A stretch of 64,000 nt of DNA from Halovivax asiaticus JCM 14624 (lineage in GTDB: Archaea > Halobacteriota > Halobacteria > Halobacteriales > Natrialbaceae): NCBI RefSeq assembly GCF_000337515.1, contig NZ_AOIQ01000008.1, forward strand, positions 39,948 through 103,947, written 5' to 3'. The notes below the pieces were generated by a model. That model had not been told where the DNA came from, did no database searches, and saw nothing but the letters and a program-made list of their open reading frames with translations. Positions 8,788-16,581 of the stretch are shown here, piece after piece (positions within the stretch are counted from its first letter, which is position 1; each line of letters starts with the position of its first letter). A program made the position numbers and the translations under genes.

Positions 8788-9379
8788 ATGAGCACCATCA
8801 CACCAGGCACCGAAGAATCGATCGAGACGAACTGGCGCCCGCTCGCGGTTGCGGGCGGACTGATCGCCGTACTGGGACTGATCGCGGCCGCGCTGCCGTT
8901 CGGTACCGGTATCGCGCTCGCGTACGTCCTCGGCGCCGCGCTCCTCGTCGGCGGCGTCGTCCACGCCGGACACGCGTTCACGACCGACGGGTGGGCGGGG
9001 TCGCTCTGGCAAGCGGCACTCGCCGGGATCACGATCGTCGCCGGCCTCCTCATCCTGGGCAACCCGCTGATCGGTCTCGCGAGCCTGACGCTGCTGGCTA
9101 TTGCCTACCTTCTGGTCGACGGACTGGCGGAGCTCGTGGCGAGCCTCCGCATGGGAAGCGGCTCGGGCCGTGGCTGGGTCGCGGCCAGCGGCGTACTCTC
9201 GCTCGTCCTGGCCGGACTTCCTGTGGGCAGGGTTCCCCGTCGACGCTGTCTGGGTCGTCGGCGTGCTTGTGGGCGCGAGCCTGTTCGTGACCGGGGTCTC
9301 GATGATCGCCGTCGCGTACGGTACCCGCAGGATGGAGAGACACGTCCCAGAGCCGGGAGAGAAATCTCGCGGCGTGTGA
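8788..9379 (+). pseudogene. HdeD family membrane protein, frameshifted
   Basis: The HdeD family of small membrane proteins has about six membrane segments. From the ATG at 8788 the frame encodes typical segments (LAVAGGLIAVLGLIAAALPF, ALAYVLGAALLVGGVVHAGH, ITIVAGLLILGNPLIG). After GVLSLVLAG, near 9215-9222, the frame turns into Arg-rich nonsense. The expected continuation (LWAGFPVDAVWVVGVLVGAS, then FVTGVSMIAVAYGTRRM) is in the +1 frame, ending at the TGA at 9379. Removing one base from GGACTTCCTGTGG restores a continuous protein of about 196 residues. Either a real disruption or a base-call error. Confidence 0.8.
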
Positions 9380-9434
9380 AACCCTGTTCTTTCGCGACGG
9401 TAGATGTCCAGTGGGACCCTACGCTCGTCGTCCC

Positions 9435-10715
9435 TCAAACCCCCAGACCGAACGCCAGCCCCAGGATCCCGATTCCGAACGCGTACAACGGGATCACGTA
9501 GCGCCAGACGGTGTTCGGAACGACGCGGACGAGGTAGGGACCGACGATCGCCGCGAGAAACCCACCCGCGAAGATAGAGGGGAGGAGTTGCAGGTCTACC
9601 GGAACGCCGTAGTAGATGAGGCCCAGGAACGCGATCGAGCCGACGAACGAGGCGATACCCTCGGCGAGCGTGGTGATCGCGACCGCGCTCTTTTCGTACA
9701 CGCCGGAGAAGATCTGGCCGAGCGTCACGACTGGGCCGTAGCCGCCGCCACCGATGCCCTTGTTCACGCCGGCCAGCAGGGCGAATCCGACGAGCCGACG
9801 GGGGCGATACGTCATTCTCGTCCGTACCTTCACCCGCAGGAGTCCGACCAGGCCCATCAGCACGACCAGGATCGAGACGTACGTTCGGACGAACGAGTCC
9901 GGCAGTTCGAGCGCAAAGTACGTCAGGACGGTCGCGCCGGCCACGCCGACGAGGCTCGTCACCGCGAGCAGCGAGAGGAGCTTCGTCTCGTCGTTGGCGG
10001 GACACAGCGAAAACGTGACGTTGTCCACGTCGTGGTGGACGAGCCCGGCGACGAGTCCGGCGATCGTTTGCGCCATCACGAGGACGGGGACGACCTGCAG
10101 GGGCGTATACCCGAAGACGAACAACAGCGGCGCGATGGCGGTCCCGAATCCCATCCCCGCCGCGGAGTCCGTCGTCTGGAAGACGAACGCGACGACGACG
10201 ATAGACGGGACGAGCGGCGTTCGGCCCGCTCCGTCCCCGAAAGCGAGAATCAGCCCCGCCGTGAACAGAACGTACAGCACACCAAGCAGCGCGAGACGTC
10301 GAAGCACCGGTCGTGGCAACCGCAATCGATCGGCCACCGTCCGCGTCCGGTCCAGCGCCTCCGCCTGCACCCCGATCTGGCGCGGCGGTTCGTCCGAGGG
10401 AAGCTCTTCGGCGCGGGGCCCCGTGTCCGGTTCGTACGTCTCGACGCCGAGTCCCTCTGGGGTGACGCCCAGCTCGGCGGCACGCTCGCCCAGTTGCTCC
10501 CGCGAGACACCCAGTTCGGTCGCCCGTTCGCCGATCCCGCCGGTCACGCCGTTCGCAGAGCCGTCGTCCACGTCGCGCTCGTCGGTGCTCGCACCGGACT
10601 CGTCGAGGAGATGGTCGTCGGTAGCCGGGTCGGGTTCGTCCCTGTCCGTCGCAGAATCGTCTCCCGCTTCCCTCCCGCCGTCTTCGTCCGCTGGGCCGCC
10701 GTCGTCTCGGGTCAC
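9435..10715 (-). CDS. TauE/SafE family membrane exporter with long N-terminal extension
   Basis: A 426-residue protein. The last 280 residues form the TauE/SafE (DUF81) fold with eight or so membrane segments: the conserved GFGTAIAPLLFVFGY in the first half and ALLAGVNKGIGGGGYGPVV in the second. The family exports sulfite, sulfonates or other anions, and the substrate here is unknown. The first 140 residues are an acidic disordered region (DEDGGREAGDDSATDRDEP) followed by a helical motif (ERATELGVSREQLGERAAEL). I start at the GTG at 10715, 8 nt after the hydrolase stop codon, giving an operon of the two genes. Confidence 0.85.
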   Translation of the reverse strand: MTRDDGGPADEDGGREAGDDSATDRDEPDPATDDHLLDESGASTDERDVDDGSANGVTGGIGERATELGVSREQLGERAAELGVTPEGLGVETYEPDTGPRAEELPSDEPPRQIGVQAEALDRTRTVADRLRLPRPVLRRLALLGVLYVLFTAGLILAFGDGAGRTPLVPSIVVVAFVFQTTDSAAGMGFGTAIAPLLFVFGYTPLQVVPVLVMAQTIAGLVAGLVHHDVDNVTFSLCPANDETKLLSLLAVTSLVGVAGATVLTYFALELPDSFVRTYVSILVVLMGLVGLLRVKVRTRMTYRPRRLVGFALLAGVNKGIGGGGYGPVVTLGQIFSGVYEKSAVAITTLAEGIASFVGSIAFLGLIYYGVPVDLQLLPSIFAGGFLAAIVGPYLVRVVPNTVWRYVIPLYAFGIGILGLAFGLGV

Positions 10716-10722
10716 GGTCGCC

Positions 10723-11382
10723 TCAGGCGAGGTGCTCGGCGAACCAGTCGGCAGCGTGGTCCGCGACAGTCTCGAGTTGTCCTTCCCCCTCGAAGAGGTG
10801 TCCCGCGCCGGGGACCACTTCGAGTGAGCGGTCGCCGCCGAGTTGCTCGAAGGCCGCCTCGTTCCACTCGCGGACGGGGTGGTCGGCCCCGCCCACGACG
10901 AACAGCGTCGCCGCCGTGACGTCCCCGAGGACGGCCTCGGCCATGTCGACGCGACCGCCGCGCGAGACGACGGCGCCGACGTCCGTCTCCGGCCGGGCCG
11001 CCGCACGGAGAGCGGCCGCCGCCCCGGTGCTCGACCCGAAGTACCCCACGGCGAGGTCGCCGACGTCCGAGCGCTCGCGAACCCACTCGGTAGCGCCGAC
11101 CAGCCGTTCCGTGAGGAGGTCGATATCGAATCGCGCGTCGGGGTCGCGATCCTCCGCCTCCGTCAGCAGGTCGAACAGGAGCGTGCCGACGCCGCGCTCG
11201 CGCAGACGCTCGGCGACGAAGTTGTTCCGCGGGCTGTGCCGACTGCTGCCGCTGCCGTGGGCGAACAGCACGAGGCCGCTCGCCCCCTCGGGCACGCGGA
11301 GATCCCCTTCCAGTTCGACGTCGCCGACGTCGATCGCCTGGATCGATTCCGAACCGGTCGTCGACTGATTCGGCTCGTCCAT
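10723..11382 (-). CDS. Dienelactone-hydrolase-like alpha/beta hydrolase
   Basis: A 219-residue single-domain alpha/beta hydrolase. Oxyanion region: LVLFAHGSGSSRHSPRN. The nucleophile Ser is in GYFGSSTGAAAAL, the acid Asp in VVGGADHPVREWN, and the catalytic His in VPGAGHLFEGEG. The fold is right and the triad is complete. The substrate is unknown. It lies 8 nt ahead of the TauE-type exporter in the same direction, so they may be co-transcribed; the family often occurs beside phosphoribosyltransferase or transport genes. Confidence 0.85.
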   Translation of the reverse strand: MDEPNQSTTGSESIQAIDVGDVELEGDLRVPEGASGLVLFAHGSGSSRHSPRNNFVAERLRERGVGTLLFDLLTEAEDRDPDARFDIDLLTERLVGATEWVRERSDVGDLAVGYFGSSTGAAAALRAAARPETDVGAVVSRGGRVDMAEAVLGDVTAATLFVVGGADHPVREWNEAAFEQLGGDRSLEVVPGAGHLFEGEGQLETVADHAADWFAEHLA

Positions 11383-11540
11383 CGCCCGTCGTACACCGTC
11401 TGCCGGATTAAACGAGCGGGGTGGCCAAACGGTCCGAGGAAGGTCGTGGCTGCGATATCTGTGCTTCCGAATCCCGGGTCAGTGTCAGGTCACGGTTTCA
11501 GCCTCGGTGTGGAGAGACCACCGACAGCCGCCCGGTCGCC

Positions 11541-11975
11541 TCAAACCAGGTCGGTATAGATCGCGTCCATATCGACGCCGAAGGTGGACGAGAGGTACGC
11601 GAAGGCCTCGCTCCGTTGCGAAGGCGTACTCTGCTCGTCTAGCCGTTCGAAGAGCGCCGACAGGAACGGCTGCATCGCCCGGTGCAGGGTTTCGGTGTCA
11701 CCAGCGATCGTGATGTCCTCGGAGAAGACGCGACCACCGAGCTGGACGGTGTCGTCCGATTCGTGCAGTTCGTACGCCGCGAGTTCCCTAACATCAGCGT
11801 CGGACCCGTCTTCTGCAGCGAGATAGAGACCGAGCAGTGCCGTCAGTGAGTCCTGTTGCTGGATCGTCTGCTCATCGGTCCTGATGGTGTACTGGATCTC
11901 GTCGGGAGCCATCCCACCGGTCACCTCGTACCAGTCTGTACCGGAGGAGAGGTCCCGAAGCGTGAACTCGATCAT
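11541..11975 (-). CDS. Uncharacterised protein at the end of the immunity array
   Basis: A 144-residue acidic, soluble protein (MIEFTLRDLSSGTDWYEVTG) with mixed beta and helical character. I recognise no family. It lies 105 nt after the SUKH immunity gene in the same direction and is the last gene before the array ends, followed by about 160 nt of intergenic DNA. Its size, acidity and position match neighbouring immunity proteins, so it could be another immunity gene, but this is only inference from context. Confidence 0.7.
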   Translation of the reverse strand: MIEFTLRDLSSGTDWYEVTGGMAPDEIQYTIRTDEQTIQQQDSLTALLGLYLAAEDGSDADVRELAAYELHESDDTVQLGGRVFSEDITIAGDTETLHRAMQPFLSALFERLDEQSTPSQRSEAFAYLSSTFGVDMDAIYTDLV

Positions 11976-12080
11976 ACGCTATCGGACTGTCCTGTCATCG
12001 GACACGACTTTAGTTGACCGTTCGTTGGGTTCGGTTTCGGTTAGGCAGAGGGGTTTACAGAGCTTAGGGAGCCACAAAAT

Positions 12081-12557
12081 TTACTCGTCACCTGCGTTCG
12101 TCCCGCGCTTTCGGATTTCGTCGAACAACCATTCGGAGAAGGTATCCGACACCAGCTCGGGTTCCTCGTCTTCCATATATCGATAGACCGGCGGATCGGC
12201 TCCCGCCTCTGTGTCAAAGAACCAGAAGGCTGACCCCTGAAGACCCCGGAAGACGAAATCCGAGTGGTCGAACGAGAAGTCGAGGTGCTCCCACTCGTCG
12301 AGACTGTCTTCGGCGAACTGACGCTGATATTTCGGCGCCGGATACGTGAATTCGCTTCCGCGGAAAAAGCCGTTCGTGTCCGCTCTAATGTGACGCATGC
12401 ACGACCGGTATGCTGCCGGGAGTTCGAGATCGAACTGTTCTTCCAGGCTGTCCAGTTCCTCGTCAGTACAGCCACGAATCTCCGAGCGCGGGCCGTAACC
12501 GTGTTCGACGAGATGGGCGACTGCCTGCTCGCCAATGGACGAGTCAGTTGCTGTCAT
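12081..12557 (-). CDS. SUKH (SMI1/KNR4) family immunity protein
   Basis: A 158-residue protein. Near residue 28 it has the diagnostic SUKH start, GCTDEELDSLEEQFDLELPA followed by AYRSCMRH, and then a core with DEWEHLDFSFDHSDFVFRG, and WFFDTEAGADPP before a C-terminal helix SEWLFDEIRKR. SUKH proteins neutralise nuclease and other toxins in bacterial polymorphic toxin systems. It lies 29 nt after the colicin-D-type immunity gene in the same direction. That two unrelated immunity families stand in one array downstream of a putative toxin is the main reason for calling this a toxin locus. Confidence 0.85.
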   Translation of the reverse strand: MTATDSSIGEQAVAHLVEHGYGPRSEIRGCTDEELDSLEEQFDLELPAAYRSCMRHIRADTNGFFRGSEFTYPAPKYQRQFAEDSLDEWEHLDFSFDHSDFVFRGLQGSAFWFFDTEAGADPPVYRYMEDEEPELVSDTFSEWLFDEIRKRGTNAGDE

Positions 12558-12586
12558 GGATATCTAGCCCCCATCTGGAGCGAGGG

Positions 12587-12880
12587 TTACCTGTCGTTTT
12601 CGTCCAGGAGTTCGTTCAGTTCTTCTAATACTTCCGTTGCAGACGCTTCGAGTTCCGCTTCCCCGATGCCACCGATAACATCGTCTCTGAGTTCCGGCCC
12701 GCAATACGCATCAGCCTCCACAAAGAGATAGTCGAGAGATTCGAATACCTCATCGTCAGGTATCTCGTCGTCATCCAAGAATTCGTTCATGTATTTCGTA
12801 GAGAACTCCGTGGCAGTGACCTCTCCACGCACGAACTCTCTGATCAAGTCCGTATACTTTCGGACGTATTCTTCGTTCAT
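12587..12880 (-). CDS. Colicin-D-type immunity protein
   Basis: A 97-residue acidic helical protein matching the bacterial self-protective colicin-like immunity family (colicin D/E-type ImmD fold): LIREFVRGEVTATEFSTKY, then MNEFLDDDEI, VFESLDYLFVEADAYCG and PELRD. In bacteria this family blocks tRNase toxins. I start at the ATG at 12880; the longer ORF upstream overlaps the intergenic space and is basic, unlike the family. It sits 62 nt after the nearest small paralog and 29 nt before the SUKH gene, all in one direction. Confidence 0.75.
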   Translation of the reverse strand: MNEEYVRKYTDLIREFVRGEVTATEFSTKYMNEFLDDDEIPDDEVFESLDYLFVEADAYCGPELRDDVIGGIGEAELEASATEVLEELNELLDENDR

Positions 12881-12942
12881 CGGTTCTCCCCTAGTTCTCC
12901 TCCTACTCGACAGAAACACGAGTAGCAGGCTCACCTGTGTGG

Positions 12943-13281
12943 TTATTTCCCCGACCGGCCGAGGTCCGTCAGGGCACCCGTATCGAGATCTATTCTGTAT
13001 TCGTGTTTATTCCAACTCCACCCGATCGCTTCACCATCTCGGGCCCGTATTCCGGCGAACATGTGCCGGTCATCATTCTCGGGAATCTCTGACTCCCAGC
13101 ACTTCTCTCCGGTCGTGTCGAATGCGAGCACGTTTCTTCTATCGTGGTTCCCCTCACCGGGATACAGAAGCACGAGGATTTTGTCCCCGACCTCCAGCGT
13201 CTCCTCGATCCGGTGGCGGAGTGTGATAGTCGTCTCGCCGTCGATGCGGAGTTCGGTACCGCTGTAGTCTATCGTGGTCAT
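12943..13281 (-). CDS. Tandem immunity-like paralog, copy 3 of 3
   Basis: A 112-residue protein, third copy of the paralogous set. Shared core: ILVLLYPGEGNHDRRNVLAF, then GEKCWESEIPEN, HMFAGIRA and AIGWSWNKHEYRIDLDTGAL. This pattern resembles a large family of small beta-rich immunity proteins in bacterial toxin loci with a D..TG motif near the C-terminus. It is 38 nt after copy 2 and 62 nt before the colicin-D-type gene. A toxin-binding role is inference. Confidence 0.75.
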   Translation of the reverse strand: MTTIDYSGTELRIDGETTITLRHRIEETLEVGDKILVLLYPGEGNHDRRNVLAFDTTGEKCWESEIPENDDRHMFAGIRARDGEAIGWSWNKHEYRIDLDTGALTDLGRSGK

Positions 13282-13319
13282 TGGGTGGTGTTCAGGAGTG
13301 CGGCGAGGACAGTCGGTGT

Positions 13320-13658
13320 CTACTTTCCTCGAAAGCCTCGATCTTCCAGTTCGCCTGTCTCAGGGTCGATTCGATATTCGTGCTTGTTCCAACTCCAGCC
13401 GATGATATCGCCATCTTCCGTCGTCAAACTGCCAAACATATGTCTGTCTGATTTTTCAGGGATCCCCGACTTCCAAAGCAGGTCCCCATCGTACGAGAAG
13501 GCGAGGACGTTTTGCCGGTCTCGACCAGCGTCCTGACTGGGAGAGAGCAAGACGAGGACTCGGTCTTCCATCTCGAGCACCTGTCCAATAGGATGATCAA
13601 CTTCGATATCGGTGCCACCGATCGTCAGTACGTTCCCGTCGGACAGTACCGCTGGCAC
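13320..13658 (-). CDS. Tandem immunity-like paralog, copy 2 of 3
   Basis: A 112-residue protein aligning end to end with the flanking copies: VLVLLSPSQDAGRDRQNVLA, LLWKSGIPEKSDRHMF and IIGWSWNKHEYRIDPETGEL. It has the most diverged N-terminus (MPAVLSDGNVLTIGGTDIEV), although the start aligns with copy 1 codon by codon. It is 52 nt after copy 1. Diversified tandem copies are usual in immunity gene arrays that cover several toxin variants. Confidence 0.75.
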   Translation of the reverse strand: MPAVLSDGNVLTIGGTDIEVDHPIGQVLEMEDRVLVLLSPSQDAGRDRQNVLAFSYDGDLLWKSGIPEKSDRHMFGSLTTEDGDIIGWSWNKHEYRIDPETGELEDRGFRGK

Positions 13659-13710
13659 GGAACACTCACCTCGTACAGGCTCTATATCGGGAACAGTTCA
13701 TCGTGGAAGG

Positions 13711-14046
13711 TTATTTCCCACCGTAGCCGAGGTTCTCTAGTTCACCGGTGGTGGGATCGATTTTGTACTCGTTGTGGTTCCAGCTCCAACCGATCACGTC
13801 ATCGCCCTCCTTGTACAATTCTCCGAACATGTGCTTTTCCGAGTTTTCTGGTATTTTCGACTCCCAGAGTTTGTTTCCAGATTTGTCGAAACCAAGCACG
13901 TTCCGGCGATCTCGATTCCCTTCTTCCGGATACAATAAGACCAGAAGAGTACCCTCTGCCTCGATAACGTCGTCAATTTCGTGACGAAGCATCGTGCTTT
14001 GTTCCCCGATCGTTAACTCCCGGCCGTTGTAGTCTACTCGAGTCAT
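13711..14046 (-). CDS. Tandem immunity-like paralog, copy 1 of 3 (toxin-coupled)
   Basis: A 111-residue protein whose ATG (14046) overlaps the stop of the putative toxin gene by 4 nt (ATGA), so its translation is coupled to it. Core: LLVLLYPEEGNRDRRNVLGF (residues 34-53), KLWESKIPEN, HMFGELY and IGWSWNHNEYKIDPTTGEL. This one is the most likely cognate immunity protein because of the coupling. The family name is unknown to me; the aromatic W..N..Y.ID..TG pattern recurs in small immunity-type proteins. Confidence 0.8.
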   Translation of the reverse strand: MTRVDYNGRELTIGEQSTMLRHEIDDVIEAEGTLLVLLYPEEGNRDRRNVLGFDKSGNKLWESKIPENSEKHMFGELYKEGDDVIGWSWNHNEYKIDPTTGELENLGYGGK

Positions 14047-15014
14047 TGGTTTTCGTTTTGGACTTCTGAAAGTGGCCCGACCATGTTGAAACTGTCCTTC
14101 GGGAAGAAGTCGGTGAGCCAAAATTGCTCCTCGCCCCCCGGCCGTTCGACGGGCGCCGTTTCGCGTTCAACAACCGCCGGCGAGTCATCTTCCATCGGGG
14201 CAATAATGGTCGAGAGAATCGATGTGTTTTCGTCCCCCGTGATCGTGAGTTTCGCGACCATATCATACCCCGGTTCCCCATCCTCGTACTTGCTCCACTC
14301 CTCTTTCAGGCCGAGAGCGTTCAAAATGTCCTCCCGGCTGCTTTGAGATTGGATCGTTTCGAGTCGGGCGAAGAACGGACCGCGCTCTTTGCCTTCCTTG
14401 GTCATCCTGTATAGTTGATCCGCGTCACTCGGTTTGAACTCTAGCGCGATACAGCCAGGTTTGTGAGGAGCGTCGGCATCTTCGTTGGTTTCAAAGTACC
14501 ACTCGTTCGCTTCGTCGCCGGTCATGAACGCGACCGGTTCGTGGCCCTGCTGGACGATGTTCCGATGGTACCGGTCGAGCGCATCCTCGATCACGCCCCA
14601 CCCGTTGGCTTCGATTTCGCGCTGGATCACGTCGGACTCGATCGTCGACTGCCAGGAGGCCCACAGCTCGTCGTCCGCCCTGATCTGATCGAGCGCCTCG
14701 AGCCTGGACCCGTCGAGTGAGTCGTACAGCGACTCCAGCGAAGATCGTTCACCGGCCTCGCCGTCCAGCGATGCCTGCCCTGGTTCCTCGGATTGCGGGT
14801 GGCGCTGGATCGGCGCTCCTGGCATCCCCATATCGGGAACGCCCGCGTCCGGCATAGGCGAGTCGGGCATCGGGGAATCCGGGATCGGCGCGTCCGGCAT
14901 GCCCATCGGCGTCCCGAGGGCCGAGTCTGCGTCGCGCTCCGCCTCGTCGTCGGCGTTGTCGCGCTCGCTCGCGCGCTCCCGGTCCGCGCGCTTCCGGCGC
15001 TTCTTCCGGCCCAT
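14043..15014 (-). CDS. Putative polymorphic toxin / effector heading an immunity array
   Basis: A 323-residue protein. Residues 1-34 are extremely charged (MGRKKRRKRADRERASER). Residues 35-72 form a Met/Pro repeat (PMGMPDAPIPDSPMPDSPMP, then DAGVPDMGMPGAPIQRHPQ). Residues 90-323 are a globular, acidic domain with aromatic motifs (DEANEWYFETNEDADAPHK, GCIALEFKPSDADQLYRMTK, EEQFWLTDFFPKDSFNMVG). There is no signal peptide or known toxin domain, so export by Tat or Sec is not evident. The promoter side is AT-rich and a GGAGG stretch stands 9-10 nt before the ATG. The toxin call rests on position: its stop overlaps the first of five or six immunity-type genes. Confidence 0.55.
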   Translation of the reverse strand: MGRKKRRKRADRERASERDNADDEAERDADSALGTPMGMPDAPIPDSPMPDSPMPDAGVPDMGMPGAPIQRHPQSEEPGQASLDGEAGERSSLESLYDSLDGSRLEALDQIRADDELWASWQSTIESDVIQREIEANGWGVIEDALDRYHRNIVQQGHEPVAFMTGDEANEWYFETNEDADAPHKPGCIALEFKPSDADQLYRMTKEGKERGPFFARLETIQSQSSREDILNALGLKEEWSKYEDGEPGYDMVAKLTITGDENTSILSTIIAPMEDDSPAVVERETAPVERPGGEEQFWLTDFFPKDSFNMVGPLSEVQNENQ

Positions 15015-15392
15015 CTACTCGCCCTCCGTGGGGATAGTGCGGGTTTTGGGAAGGGGAGAATCCCTGAAAGTCATCGATATCCACGCCTTCAATTTAGTCC
15101 ACTATAATTGTTTTCTCTACAGGTTCGGGGGAGGAATGTAGGAGGGAGTACGGTTATCTGGGTGGTTGTTGCCACGGATCAATAGTGGACGGAAAAGAAA
15201 GTTCAGGAGATAGTGTGGACTTTGGAACGTGCTGGAATGGGCCGTGAACCACAGCACAGTGTGTGGCTACGGCCAAGATCCAAAACTAACCGTAGCGCCT
15301 CAGCACAGCTCCACCCCCAGTGGTGCGCGAAAATTTCGGAAGTTCCGAGACGGTTACTCCCACGCATATCCAGACCGCGCCAGTCTCCCTTG
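15015..15392. other. Divergent intergenic region with the array promoter
   Basis: About 380 nt between the putative toxin (leftward) and a small gene (rightward). On the minus strand a TATA-like AATTATAG (near 15103-15110) stands about 90 nt before the toxin ATG, leaving a leader of roughly 60-70 nt that contains a GGAGG ribosome binding site. A rightward open frame from 15213 exists but its first 60 codons look non-coding. No repeats seen. Confidence 0.5.
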
Positions 15393-15668
15393 ATGTGTGA
15401 AAGACAAATCCCACCTATCGCGATACAGTTCGAAAACGAGCGGTCGCGATACTACCGAGCGCTTCGAATCGAGTATCAGGATCACTTCGACCGCCTATTC
15501 GATCAGGCTCGGAATTTCGTCGGCGCCGGTAGAATTCTGAACCACTCTGATCCGTTGACGACACACCTCATTTCGATCTTACTGTCTCACGAGTTTCGAC
15601 TGACAGAGATCGAAAAGCAACTGGAAGACCTTGAGTCCCAGACCAACACTACCGTTCAAAGTAGCTAA
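15393..15668 (+). CDS. Small uncharacterised helical protein
   Basis: A 91-residue protein starting at the ATG at 15393 (MCERQIPPIAIQFENERSRY). It is mostly helical, with a C-terminal coiled-coil-like segment (LTEIEKQLEDLESQTNTT). No family recognised. It stands at the left end of the AT-rich island and precedes the DUF6414-like gene in the same direction by 80 nt, with a separate promoter between them. The open frame extends 60 codons upstream, but that part has basic, low-information sequence. Confidence 0.5.
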   Translation: MCERQIPPIAIQFENERSRYYRALRIEYQDHFDRLFDQARNFVGAGRILNHSDPLTTHLISILLSHEFRLTEIEKQLEDLESQTNTTVQSS

Positions 15669-15718
15669 GAAGATCTGGGAATTCATTATGTGCCGGACTT
15701 AAAACCCTCTCCAAGGGA

Positions 15719-15725
15719 TTATATA
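15719..15725 (+). promoter_or_regulatory. TATA box of the DUF6414-like gene
   Basis: TTATATA lies 23-29 nt before the ATG at 15748, the distance at which an archaeal transcript would begin at or close to the start codon. The mRNA is therefore probably leaderless or has a very short leader. Confidence 0.6.
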
Positions 15726-15747
15726 CGACAGGTGGTTTACCAAACAT

Positions 15748-16581
15748 ATGGTTGGTATCAACGAATTGCCTGATTTTGTCTACATCGATGAGGCGCGTGT
15801 CAAGCAGAAACTTCAGTTTGTGAACGAGGGACAGGTTGCTGAGCTGGTCGAAACCCATACTGAAAACGAATCAAAGACGAGTGGAGGAGGACTCAATTTA
15901 TACAAAATTTTAAAATATAATAGGCAGAAGTCATCGGGAGAGACTGAAGAGGTTGTTCGTACTATTCAGAGCACTCCTGTTGGTCAGCTAGCCGTATTCT
16001 TCGGTATGATGGATGATGAGATGGGAGTGGAGGAGCTTGAATCTTTGAGCAAGAAAAAGCGGGCACAATTAGATGACAATGACTATATTTCTGTTACTGG
16101 TAGAATCCGAGAGTCACCCGTTGCTAAACTTATGAGAATCAGTGACAAATATAATTTTGACATTTCTGATTATGTGGATTTCTCTGAGGAAGAAATTGAT
16201 CCAGTGGCGTTCAAGAATGAATTGGATGACGCTCGTGACTACTATGAGATTGAGATGTCCGGTGAAGTTGATGGCCGCTATGTCTTCAAACTTTCACAGA
16301 ATGACTTGACCGATGTTGCTGATGAATTTCCGAGTAAATACAGAGAGTATACTGTTTTCGGCCGTATTGAGCATATTTTTGAGGGCTCTGAAAGAGAGCA
16401 TCACTTTTCCATATTCGATGAGATGAATACTCGTGACAGAAGTGAGCGGCAAGAAAGAAGGCGAAAAATGAAAAAAATGGCAGATGAGATGTCTGGTTTA
16501 TACGACGAAGAAACCAACGAATCAATGTTCTACATTGAGTCTCCAGATATTCGACTCACACCAATCGCTATATTTTCGTAA
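15748..16581 (+). CDS. DUF6414-like protein in AT-rich island
   Basis: A 277-residue protein with low GC, unlike its surroundings. The N-terminus DFVYIDEARVKQKLQFVNEG followed by QVAELVETHTENESKTSGGG matches the DUF6414 pattern (a FVYLD start and a Gly-rich loop). A beta-rich domain follows (YYEIEMSGEVDGRYVFKLSQ; YTVFGRIEHIFEGSEREHHF) and a short basic helix (RSERQERRRKMKKMADEM). The function is unknown; such genes often lie in mobile or defence islands. Its end overlaps that of the convergent membrane gene by 14 nt. AT-rich codons suggest transfer from a lower-GC source. Confidence 0.7.
   Translation: MVGINELPDFVYIDEARVKQKLQFVNEGQVAELVETHTENESKTSGGGLNLYKILKYNRQKSSGETEEVVRTIQSTPVGQLAVFFGMMDDEMGVEELESLSKKKRAQLDDNDYISVTGRIRESPVAKLMRISDKYNFDISDYVDFSEEEIDPVAFKNELDDARDYYEIEMSGEVDGRYVFKLSQNDLTDVADEFPSKYREYTVFGRIEHIFEGSEREHHFSIFDEMNTRDRSERQERRRKMKKMADEMSGLYDEETNESMFYIESPDIRLTPIAIFS

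Noticed and set aside
9411-10919. Long plus-strand open frame (502 residues) opposite the TauE and hydrolase genes
   Set aside because: It is antisense to two genes with clear domains, very rich in Arg, Asp and His, and has no motifs. Long antisense frames are usual in GC-rich haloarchaeal DNA.
15213-15392. N-terminal extension of the small gene at 15393
   Set aside because: The frame is open from 15213, but the sequence is Arg/Ser/Gln-rich without structure, and the ATG at 15393 begins the protein-like part.
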